Assembly (NCBI RefSeq): GCF_027497495.1
Contig: NZ_CP114205.1
Coordinates: 3,162,001 to 3,226,000 of the forward strand
DNA length: 64,000 nucleotides
Direction of reading: 5' to 3'
DNA from: Streptomyces tubercidicus
GTDB taxonomy: Bacteria; Actinomycetota; Actinomycetes; Streptomycetales; Streptomycetaceae
A program made the translations under genes and the position numbers. Shown one piece after another: positions 1 through 7,079 of this stretch; within the stretch, counting starts at the first letter, position 1; each line of letters opens with the position of its first letter. The notes under the pieces are model-generated. The model was not told the origin of the DNA. It saw only the letters and a program-made list of their open reading frames with translations, and made no database searches.

Positions 1-354
1 CCCCCACGCCAAGGAGTGCGCCGCGGGCAGATCGATGAAGCGGACGGGGACGTCGTGCGCCAGCGCCCAGCGCATCGCCACCCACTCCGGGGAGAACTCG
101 GCCAGCGGCCAGAAGGCGGCACGGCCGGGGTCGTCCTGCACATGGGCGAGCAGCGCTACCGGCGGCCGCATGCCCTCCTGGGCGGCCAGCGGCACCAGTT
201 CGTCCGCCTCCGGCGGTCCCTCGATCAGGACCGCGGACGGTGTGCACTGCTCCAGGGCGGCCCGCACCGCCCGCGCCGATCCGGGGCCGTGGTGCCGCAC
301 CCCGAGCAGCACCGGCCCACCCCTGTTTGCCGTTCGCTCGCCGCGCTCGCTCAT
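1..354 (-). CDS. DUF5682 family protein, N-terminal part (runs off window)
   Basis: This is the first 118 codons of a minus-strand gene that continues beyond the window edge. Its ATG at 354 overlaps the stop of the upstream AAA ATPase gene (ATGA), so the two are translationally coupled. The N-terminus reads MSERGERTANRGGPVLLGVR followed by HHGPGS, and further on LIEGPPEADELV and AFWPLAEFSPEWVA. A VLLGVRHHGPGSA-like opening and an IEGPPEAD segment fit my recollection of DUF5682 proteins, which sit beside MoxR ATPases and von Willebrand A-domain proteins in actinobacteria. The biochemical activity is unknown. The strand-frame match is clear but the family name is from memory. A VWA gene would be expected next, outside the window. 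Confidence 0.75.
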   Translation of the reverse strand, partial: MSERGERTANRGGPVLLGVRHHGPGSARAVRAALEQCTPSAVLIEGPPEADELVPLAAQEGMRPPVALLAHVQDDPGRAAFWPLAEFSPEWVAMRWALAHDVPVRFIDLPAAHSLAWG

Positions 355-1505
355 GCGCTCACCTCGCGGCAGGCGCGGTAGAAGTCCTTCCAGCCGTCGC
401 GCTCGCGCACCACGGTCTCCAGATACTCCTGCCATACGACCCGGTCGGCCGCGGGGTCGCGGACCACGGCGCCCAGGATGCCCGCGGCCACGTCGCCGGA
501 GCGCAGCACGCCGTCGCCGAAGTGGGTGGCCAGCGCCAGGCCGTTCGTCACCACCGAGATGGCCTCGGCCGTGGAGAGGGTGCCGGACGGGGACTTGAGC
601 TTGGTTCTGCCGTCGGTGGTGAGTCCGGCCCGCAGCTCACGGAAGACCGTGACGACCCGGCGGATCTCGTCCAGGCCCTCCGGACCGGCCGGGAGGTCCA
701 GCGAGCGCCCGATCTGCCCGACCCGGCGCGAGACGATGTCCACCTCCTCGTCCGGGGTCGCGGGCAGCGGCAGCACGACCGTGTTGAAGCGGCGGCGCAG
801 CGCGCTGGAGAGTTCGTTGACCCCGCGGTCGCGGTCGTTGGCGGTGGCGATCAGATTGAAACCGCGGACCGCCTGCACCTCCTGCCCCAACTCCGGGATC
901 GGCAGGGTCTTTTCCGACAGGACCGTGATGAGCGTGTCCTGTACGTCGGCGGGGATGCGGGTCAGCTCCTCGACCCGCGCGGTCATGCCCTGCGCCATCG
1001 CGCGCATCACCGGGCTGGGCACCAGCGCCTCCCGGCTGGGGCCGTGCGCGAGCAGCCGGGCGTAGTTCCAGCCGTAGCGGATCGCCTCTTCCGGGGTGCC
1101 GGCGGTGCCCTGCACCAGGAGGGTGGAGTCGCCGCTGACGGCCGCCGCCAGATGCTCGGACACCCAGGTCTTCGCGGTGCCGGGTACGCCCAGCAGGAGC
1201 AGGGCGCGGTCCGTCGCGAGGGTCGTCACGGCGACCTCGACGATCCGGCGCGGGCCGACGTATTTGGGTGTGATGACCGTGCCGTCGGCGAGCGTGCCGC
1301 CGAGGAGGTAGGTGGCCACCGCCCACGGCGAGAGCTGCCAGCGCTCCGGCCGCGGCCGGTCGTCGGCCGCCGCGAGGGCGCGCAGCTCCGCCGCGAAACT
1401 GTCCTCGGCATGCGGCCGCAGCGCCTCGCCGCCCGCGGCTTCCGGCGCCGCCCCGGCCGTCTGCCGGCTCTCGTCGCCGGTCGTCGTGAAGGTGTTCGCG
1501 GACAT
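351..1505 (-). CDS. MoxR-type AAA ATPase
   Basis: A 384-residue AAA ATPase of the MoxR branch, whose members act as chaperone-like remodelling motors, usually with a VWA-domain partner. Visible features are a Walker A motif GVPGTAKT near residue 107, a sensor-1-like segment FNLIATANDRDRG, and an arginine-rich SSALRRRF segment. The reading frame is open further upstream, but ATG 1505 is chosen because AGGGGGA stands just before it and the protein then begins MSANTFTTT. The next gene (DUF5682) overlaps its stop by four bases. A damage-type promoter motif lies 66-88 nt upstream (1571-1593). The substrate is unknown. The AAA assignment is very secure; MoxR subtype is based on the P-loop and the neighbourhood. 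Confidence 0.88.
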   Translation of the reverse strand: MSANTFTTTGDESRQTAGAAPEAAGGEALRPHAEDSFAAELRALAAADDRPRPERWQLSPWAVATYLLGGTLADGTVITPKYVGPRRIVEVAVTTLATDRALLLLGVPGTAKTWVSEHLAAAVSGDSTLLVQGTAGTPEEAIRYGWNYARLLAHGPSREALVPSPVMRAMAQGMTARVEELTRIPADVQDTLITVLSEKTLPIPELGQEVQAVRGFNLIATANDRDRGVNELSSALRRRFNTVVLPLPATPDEEVDIVSRRVGQIGRSLDLPAGPEGLDEIRRVVTVFRELRAGLTTDGRTKLKSPSGTLSTAEAISVVTNGLALATHFGDGVLRSGDVAAGILGAVVRDPAADRVVWQEYLETVVRERDGWKDFYRACREVSA

Positions 1506-1570
1506 GGTTCCCCCTAGTCGCAAGGTGTGCGGCCGGCACCGCGGCATCGCTGCGGCCGCTTGCTTCAACA

Positions 1571-1593
1571 ACCTTGCATCACGCCACTGACAA
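1571..1593 (-). promoter_or_regulatory. PafBC/RecA-NDp-like promoter of the MoxR arm
   Basis: Read on the minus strand: TTGTCAGTG, eight bases, then CAAGGT. The actinobacterial RecA-independent damage promoter (PafBC-bound) is TTGTCRGTG-N8-TAnnnT, so the upstream box is perfect and the -10 box keeps A2 and T6 but has C for T1. It faces the MoxR gene start at 1505. Confidence 0.6.
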
Positions 1594-1643
1594 TCGCCCC
1601 AAAAACCGGCCCTGGCCTGCAAGTTCATCGTGCGGCTCGGCGA

Positions 1644-1666
1644 TTGTCAGTGGTCCGCCGTAGCGT
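1644..1666 (+). promoter_or_regulatory. PafBC/RecA-NDp-like promoter of the SWIM arm
   Basis: Plus strand: TTGTCAGTG (1644-1652), eight bases, TAGCGT (1661-1666). This is a full match to TTGTCRGTG-N8-TAnnnT. Only seven bases separate the -10 box from ATG 1674, so the transcript probably begins at or next to the start codon (leaderless). Confidence 0.75.
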
Positions 1667-1673
1667 CGTGGAC

Positions 1674-3032
1674 ATGAATCCGCAGGGGGAACGCTGGACG
1701 ACGGATCAGGTGCTCGCGCTGGCGCCTGACGAGGCATCGCGCAGGGCGGGCGGCAAGCTCGCCGCGCCCGGCCCGTGGTCGGACGCGGGCGCGGGCGGGA
1801 GCGCGGTGTGGGGGCAGTGCAAGGGCAGCGGCAAGAAGCCGTATCAGACGGTCGTGGACCTCAACGGTCCCGCCTTCAAGTGCAGCTGCCCGAGCCGTAA
1901 ATTTCCGTGCAAGCACGCACTGGGGCTGCTGCTGCTCTGGGCGGGCGGAGGCGGGGAGGTGCCGTCCGGGGAGCCGTCGCCCTGGGCGGGTGAGTGGCTG
2001 GCCGGGCGCCGGGAGCGGACCGAGCGGGCCGCGGGCGCGCCCTCGGGCGCGGGCGCTCCGTCGCGCGCCCCGGCGGACCCGGAGGCCGCCAGGCGACGGG
2101 CGGAGCGCCGGATGCAGCGGATCGGCGCCGGCGCCACGGAACTGGAACAGCGGCTGGCGGATCTGCTCCAGTCCGGGCTGGCGTCGGCCGAGAGCGGCGG
2201 CGGCTCCTGGGACGAGACGGCGGCCCGTATGGTCGACGCCCAGGCACCCGGACTCGCGGCGCGCGTACGGGAGTTGTCGTCGGTGGTGGCGTCCGGGCCG
2301 GACTGGCCCGCGCGGATGCTGGAGGAGTGTGCGCTGCTGCACCTCCTCGACCAGGGGTTCCTCGGTATCGAGCGGCTGCCGGGCCCGCTCGCGGCGACGG
2401 TCCGCTCCCGTGTCGGGCTGACCACGGAAGCGGCGGATCTGCTGACGGGCTCCGATGCGGCGACGGTCCGGGACCGCTGGCTGGTGCTCGCCCAACAGGA
2501 CAGCGCGGACGGCGCGTTGCTCACCCGCCGGATCTATCTGCGGGGCGAGCGGACCGGCCGGATGGCGCTGCATCTCTCCTTCGGCGGCTCCTCCCGCCCC
2601 CTGGACCTGGCGCTGCCGCCCGGCCTGGTACTCGACGCCGACCTCGCCTACTACCCGGGCGCCCGCCCGCTGCGTGCCACCCTCGGCGAGCGGCACGCCC
2701 CGGCGGCCCCCGGGGCGGTACCACCCGGCGGCGGCGTCGATGCCGCCCTGGCCGCGTACGGGGATGCGCTGCGCGACGACCCCTGGCTGGATTCCTGGCC
2801 GGTGGTGCTCAGCGAGGTCACCCCGATACCGGGCCGCGACGGGACGGGCTGGCAACTGGCCGACGCGGACGGGGAATCGGCGCTCCCCCTGGACCCGCGC
2901 GCCCTGGGCCGTACGGGCCTGTGGCAGCTCGCCGCGATATCGGGCGGGGCGCCGATCACGGTCTTCGGCGAATGCGGCCATCGCGGCTTTCTCCCACTGA
3001 CCGCCTGGGACCCCACCCCGGTGTCCCTGTGA
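1674..3032 (+). CDS. SWIM zinc-finger domain protein
   Basis: A 452-residue protein whose N-terminal third carries a SWIM finger of the form C-x-C-x(6)-C-x-H: Cys70, Cys72, Cys79 and His81 in FKCSCPSRKFPCKH. SWIM fingers bind nucleic acid or protein. After a low-complexity Ala/Pro/Gly stretch the rest has no motif I recognise. ATG 1674 is chosen because it lies seven bases after a perfect damage-type -10 box, giving a leaderless message; the frame stays open upstream to about 1527 but without a ribosome site. It overlaps or nearly abuts the DUF5691 gene and is divergent from the MoxR gene. This gene set (MoxR, DUF5682, VWA, SWIM, DUF5691) recurs in streptomycetes as far as I recall. Confidence 0.85.
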   Translation: MNPQGERWTTDQVLALAPDEASRRAGGKLAAPGPWSDAGAGGSAVWGQCKGSGKKPYQTVVDLNGPAFKCSCPSRKFPCKHALGLLLLWAGGGGEVPSGEPSPWAGEWLAGRRERTERAAGAPSGAGAPSRAPADPEAARRRAERRMQRIGAGATELEQRLADLLQSGLASAESGGGSWDETAARMVDAQAPGLAARVRELSSVVASGPDWPARMLEECALLHLLDQGFLGIERLPGPLAATVRSRVGLTTEAADLLTGSDAATVRDRWLVLAQQDSADGALLTRRIYLRGERTGRMALHLSFGGSSRPLDLALPPGLVLDADLAYYPGARPLRATLGERHAPAAPGAVPPGGGVDAALAAYGDALRDDPWLDSWPVVLSEVTPIPGRDGTGWQLADADGESALPLDPRALGRTGLWQLAAISGGAPITVFGECGHRGFLPLTAWDPTPVSL

Positions 3033-3100
3033 CCCGCGCCCCGGCCGCACCGCCCCGGCCCCCATGGACGCCGTCCACCCCCGATGCCTGGAGGAAGGGC

Positions 3101-4888
3101 ATGACACGCACCACCACCCCTACGTCCACCACGTCCATCGCGTCCACCACTTCTGCCGCATCCACTGCACCCACCGCATCCCCCGCACCCGCCGCACCCG
3201 CCGTATCCGCCGCACCCGCCGTATCCACGCCGACCACCGCCGCCTCCGCGCCCACCCCCTGGTCCGAACTCCTGAGGTCTGCGTTGCTCGGGACCGAGCG
3301 GCGAACGCCTCCGGTGGCGGCGCGGCCGGGGCAGGGCGCCGCGGCCGCGCTGCTGGACGCGGCCGCGGTGAGCACGGTGCGGCGGCGTGCCGCGCTGCGC
3401 CCCGCACCGGCCGGTGAGCGCCCCGCCCCGGCCCCGGCCAACCCGCGGCCCCTGCTGCCGCCCGCGGCGCGCCGACGGCTGTCCCTGCTGCTCGCCGACC
3501 GCGGCGGCAGCGGCGGCGGCGGAGGCGGCAGCCGCCGTGGCACGGCCCCCGACCTCACCGAACTGCTGCCCCAGTGGCTGACCGCCGCCGTCGAGCACGG
3601 CTACCGCGCCCCGGAGGCGCTGCTGCCCGCGCTACTCGACGCGGCCCGCGCCCGTACGGACCTGCGGCCCGCCGCGCTCGCCCTGGCAGGGCCGCGGGCC
3701 CTGTGGCTGGCCGGGCTGAACGACGCATGGAAGTTCGCGCTCCGGGGGACCGGCAGCGGAACCGGGCTCCCCGAGAACGGGGATCCCGCGGCCGTACGGC
3801 GCACATGGGAGGAGGGCCTGTTCGCGGAGCGGGTCGCCCTGCTGACCGCCCTGCGCCGCCACGACCCGCCGGCCGGTCTGGCGCTGCTGACCACGACCTG
3901 GTCCACGGAGCGGGCGGAGGACCGCCTGATGTTCCTCGACTCGCTGCGCGAGAACCTCTCGACGGCCGATGAGCCCTTCCTCGAACAGGCGCTGTCCGAC
4001 CGCAGCCGCAATGTCCGCGCCACGGCCGCCGAACTGCTCTCCGCGCTGCCCGGCTCCGCGCTCGCGGCCCGTATGGCACAGCGCGCCCACAGCTGCGTCG
4101 GACTGGACCGTACGGCCGGCGCACCAGTGATCGCGGTGGAGGCGCCCCATGAGTGCGATACGGCGATGCAGCGGGACGGCGTGGCCGCCACACCGCCCTC
4201 CGGACGGGGCGAACGGTCCTGGTGGCTGAGCCAGTTGGTGGAGGCGACGCCCCTGGAGGGCTGGCACGCGCGCTTCGGGGGCCGTGACGCCGCGGCGATC
4301 ATCGCCCTGCCCGTGGGCGACGACTGGCGGACGGAGCTCCACGACGCCTGGTGCCGCGCCGCCGTGCGCCAGCGGAACGCCGACTGGGCGCGGGCCCTGC
4401 TGGGCGCACCGGCCGCACCGTCCCAGGCGGCCGAGGTCACACCGGCCGGCTCGTCACGGGACCTGACGAAGCTGCTGACCGTCCTTCCCGGGGACGAACG
4501 GGCCCGGTGGGTGGCGGAGTTCATCGCGGCACACGGCCTGTCGGAAGCCTTCCGGATGCTCGGCGTGTGTGCGGTCCCGTGGGCCGAGCCGCTCGGCGGA
4601 GCGGTGGTCGACGCCCTGGACATCGCCCGGGACGCGGGCAGCTACCCCTGGAGCTTCAGCGGGGTGATGGGCCTAGCCGAGCGCTGTCTGGACCCGGCGG
4701 CCGCAGACCGTCTCGACATGCTCACGGCCGTCACGGACGAGCCCGAGGGCGCCTCCCCCGGCTCCGGCGGCTACTGGTCCGAGGCCTTCCAGCGCCTGGT
4801 CGGCACCCTGCGCCTGCGCGCCACGATGCATACGGAACTCACCCCACCGCCAACCGACGGGGCAACACCAGGGCCCCGCACGCCATGA
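3101..4888 (+). CDS. DUF5691 family protein
   Basis: A 595-residue protein of unknown function. ATG 3101 has a strong GGAGGAAGG six bases or so upstream; an alternative GTG at 3029 overlaps the SWIM stop (GTGA) but has a weaker site. Residues 1-50 are a low-complexity Thr/Ser/Ala/Pro run, followed by PWSELLRSALLGTERR, the kind of opening I associate with DUF5691. The body is rich in Leu/Ala/Arg with helical repeat character (for example FLEQALSDRSRNVRATAAELLSALPGS, partly HEAT-like). It is co-oriented with the SWIM gene and presumably cotranscribed, so it would share the damage-type promoter. The family name is from memory; the coding call is firm. Confidence 0.82.
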   Translation: MTRTTTPTSTTSIASTTSAASTAPTASPAPAAPAVSAAPAVSTPTTAASAPTPWSELLRSALLGTERRTPPVAARPGQGAAAALLDAAAVSTVRRRAALRPAPAGERPAPAPANPRPLLPPAARRRLSLLLADRGGSGGGGGGSRRGTAPDLTELLPQWLTAAVEHGYRAPEALLPALLDAARARTDLRPAALALAGPRALWLAGLNDAWKFALRGTGSGTGLPENGDPAAVRRTWEEGLFAERVALLTALRRHDPPAGLALLTTTWSTERAEDRLMFLDSLRENLSTADEPFLEQALSDRSRNVRATAAELLSALPGSALAARMAQRAHSCVGLDRTAGAPVIAVEAPHECDTAMQRDGVAATPPSGRGERSWWLSQLVEATPLEGWHARFGGRDAAAIIALPVGDDWRTELHDAWCRAAVRQRNADWARALLGAPAAPSQAAEVTPAGSSRDLTKLLTVLPGDERARWVAEFIAAHGLSEAFRMLGVCAVPWAEPLGGAVVDALDIARDAGSYPWSFSGVMGLAERCLDPAAADRLDMLTAVTDEPEGASPGSGGYWSEAFQRLVGTLRLRATMHTELTPPPTDGATPGPRTP

Positions 4889-4986
4889 CAGCGCACACCG
4901 AGGCGGCACACACCGCAGCTGCCCGCCAGGCCGGGCCACTCCCCCGACCCGGCCCGCTCCGCCCGCTCCGTCTGCCCCGCGCCGCC

Positions 4987-5445
4987 TCAGACCGCCAGCG
5001 AGCGGACGTTGGCGTTGACCCACTCCACGATCGAGGCGGTCGTGGCGCCCGGGGTGAAGATCTCCGCGACGCCCTGGGCCTTGAGCGGGGCGATGTCCGC
5101 CTCGGGGATGATGCCGCCGCCAAAGACCTTGATATCCGCCGCGTCCCGCTCCTCCAGCAGGGCGATGACCTTCGCGAAGAGGGTGTTGTGCGCCCCGGAG
5201 AGGATGGACAGCCCGATCGCGTCGGCGTCCTCCTGGATCGCGGTGTCGACGATCTGCTCCGGGGTCTGGTGCAGCCCGGTGTAGATCACTTCCATACCGG
5301 CGTCGCGCAGCGCCCGCGCGATGACCTTGGCGCCCCGGTCGTGCCCGTCCAGGCCCGGCTTGGCCACCACCACACGGATCGGCCCCGACCTGCCCGCCGC
5401 GCCCTGGCTCCCCGGTTGCGCTCCGTCATGCCGAGCCACACTCAT
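4987..5445 (-). CDS. icmB: cobalamin-binding small subunit, isobutyryl-CoA mutase type
   Basis: A 152-residue stand-alone B12-binding domain. Residues from about 22 on read [18 protein letters not shown], containing the D-x-H-x-x-G cobalt-ligand motif (DGHDRG), followed by [13 protein letters not shown] and [10 protein letters not shown], the Rossmann-like elements of the methylmalonyl/isobutyryl-CoA mutase C-terminal domain. The length fits IcmB, which pairs with the separate large subunit IcmA to interconvert isobutyryl-CoA and butyryl-CoA. No IcmA is encoded in the window, which is normal for streptomycetes because the subunits are unlinked. ATG 5445 is chosen for GGAGG nine bases upstream. 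It is convergent with DUF5691. Alternative: the small subunit of another acyl-CoA mutase. Confidence 0.85.
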   Translation of the reverse strand: MSVARHDGAQPGSQGAAGRSGPIRVVVAKPGLDGHDRGAKVIARALRDAGMEVIYTGLHQTPEQIVDTAIQEDADAIGLSILSGAHNTLFAKVIALLEERDAADIKVFGGGIIPEADIAPLKAQGVAEIFTPGATTASIVEWVNANVRSLAV

Positions 5446-5817
5446 CACTGCCTCCAAGCCATGCACGGCACTGTGGTGCCGCCGAGCCGACAATCGATCG
5501 CGCGACCGCGATCCGGCGGCCACGAGCGTGAACGAACGTTATCGCCAGCATCCCGTACCCAGCCGTTTCGTGACATCCGGGGAGGGGGAAATCACACACG
5601 GGACACGTTCGCTATGCGCCGCGTCCCGCGTGTCGTGCCGCCGGAGCCGGGCGGCGCAGGGCGCGGGCCGGGCGCACGGGGAGCCGCAGCGGGGCCACCA
5701 CGCCGTCGGGCAGGTACCAACGCGCATACGCGCATGCCCGCCATCGCCGCCCATGGCTTCCCACGAGGGCATACGGGGGTCGGAGCCGCCTCCCGCGTGC
5801 CGTTCGGGAGGTCGGCC
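5446..5817. other. 372-bp divergent intergenic region
   Basis: Lies between the divergent icmB and lipase genes and must hold both promoters. I see no well-spaced -35/-10 pair, no terminator-like hairpin and no convincing small ORF. Confidence 0.6.
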
Positions 5818-6834
5818 ATGCAGGCCCTGCCCTTTCTCTCCGCACCCGTTATCTCCACGCCCCTCGCCGCCGCCCCCCTTCTGATCGCGCGCCTCGTTTC
5901 CGCACCCCTCCGGTGCGCGCGCCTGCTCCCCACCCGCGCCGCCGCGCTCCCCCTTCGCAGCACGGCCGTGGACATGGCAGTCCTCGCCGGCCATCTCCTC
6001 CTCTATCCGACCGGCATCTCCCCGGAACGCCCGATGCCACGGCCCGCACCCCACCCCACAGCCGCATCCCCGGAAGGTTTCCTGACACCGGCGGCACCGA
6101 CGGCAGCGGGGGCAGCGGCGGCACCGACGGCACCCAGGACAGCAGAAGCACCACACCCCGCCCCCCTCTCACCCACCCTGCTGCCGACCGAGGGCCGGAC
6201 GCATCCGCCGGTCCTCCTGCTCCACGGCTTCATCGACAACCGTTCCGTCTTCCTGCTGCTGCGCCGCTCACTGCACCGGCACGGCTGGCGCCATGTCGAG
6301 GCGCTCAACTACTCCCCGCTGACCTGCGATCTCCGTAAAGCCGCCGAACTGCTCGGCCGCCATGTGGAGGAGACCTGCGCCCGGACCGGCCATCGCCGGG
6401 TGGACCTCGTCGGCCACAGCCTCGGCGGACTCATCGCGCGCTACTACGTACAGCGGCTCGGCGGCGATGCCCGCGTCCGTACGGTGATCACGCTCGGCAC
6501 GCCGCACTCCGGCACCCGTATCGCGCCCCTGCTGTCGGCGCACCCCCTCGTCCGCCAGATGCGCCCCGATTCCGCGGTGATAGCGGAGTTGTCGCGGCCG
6601 GCGCCGAATTGCCGCACGCAATTCGTTGCTTTCTGGAGCGAGGAGGATCAGGTGATGGTTCCGGCCACAACAGCGAGAATCAGTCACCCGGATTTGCTCG
6701 CGTACAACGTGCATGTCGCCGGTGTCGGACATCTCGCCCTGCCGGTCAATGGCACGGTCGCCGCCGGAATACGGGAAGCACTGGCCGCGGCGGAATCCAC
6801 GGAAGGAGCCGCGGACGCCATTTCGGTGGCCTGA
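5818..6834 (+). CDS. alpha/beta-fold lipase/esterase (triacylglycerol lipase-like)
   Basis: A 338-residue serine hydrolase. The start ATG 5818 is preceded by GGGAGG at good spacing. The first ~65 residues are hydrophobic and Ala/Pro/Leu-rich with one or more possible membrane-spanning stretches, suggesting membrane association or export, then a Pro/Ala linker. The catalytic domain begins at PVLLLHGFIDN (oxyanion loop), has the nucleophile elbow GHSLGG (Ser201), a TLGTPHSGT lipase motif after the nucleophile, and a late GVGHLALPVN containing the candidate catalytic His. This arrangement is typical of Streptomyces lipases of the EstA/PGAP1-like class. The substrate cannot be told from sequence. 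It is a single gene, followed by a 245-bp gap before the M23 peptidase. Confidence 0.85.
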   Translation: MQALPFLSAPVISTPLAAAPLLIARLVSAPLRCARLLPTRAAALPLRSTAVDMAVLAGHLLLYPTGISPERPMPRPAPHPTAASPEGFLTPAAPTAAGAAAAPTAPRTAEAPHPAPLSPTLLPTEGRTHPPVLLLHGFIDNRSVFLLLRRSLHRHGWRHVEALNYSPLTCDLRKAAELLGRHVEETCARTGHRRVDLVGHSLGGLIARYYVQRLGGDARVRTVITLGTPHSGTRIAPLLSAHPLVRQMRPDSAVIAELSRPAPNCRTQFVAFWSEEDQVMVPATTARISHPDLLAYNVHVAGVGHLALPVNGTVAAGIREALAAAESTEGAADAISVA

Positions 6835-7009
6835 CTGTCCGCCGCGACGACCTGCGGGCACCCCACGGGAGGCGGTCAGGACGCCGCGTCGCCAACATGA
6901 CCTTGACGCGAAGTCGAACAAACTTCGAACGGGGCGCCAAGAGCTCGCATGGGGACTGCCGAAAGGCGGCCAAATGCCCGATCTGGCCCAGCCCAAAACC
7001 AGTTGAAGA

Positions 7010-7039
7010 TTGTCGCCGTCGCGTACCGCCGGGTACAGT
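7010..7039 (+). promoter_or_regulatory. vegetative-type promoter of the M23 peptidase
   Basis: TTGTCG (7010-7015), an 18-bp spacer and TACAGT (7034-7039) resemble a HrdB promoter, predicting a leader of about 34 nt to the GTG at 7080. Confidence 0.5.
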
Positions 7040-7079
7040 CGCCGCTAATTCTCCTGCTGCCGAGGCGAAAGAGAAGTTG

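Noticed and set aside
1994..3100. Long plus-strand frame overlapping the SWIM gene
   Set aside because: It is the upstream extension of the DUF5691 frame; codon bias follows the SWIM frame and a strong ribosome site marks ATG 3101.
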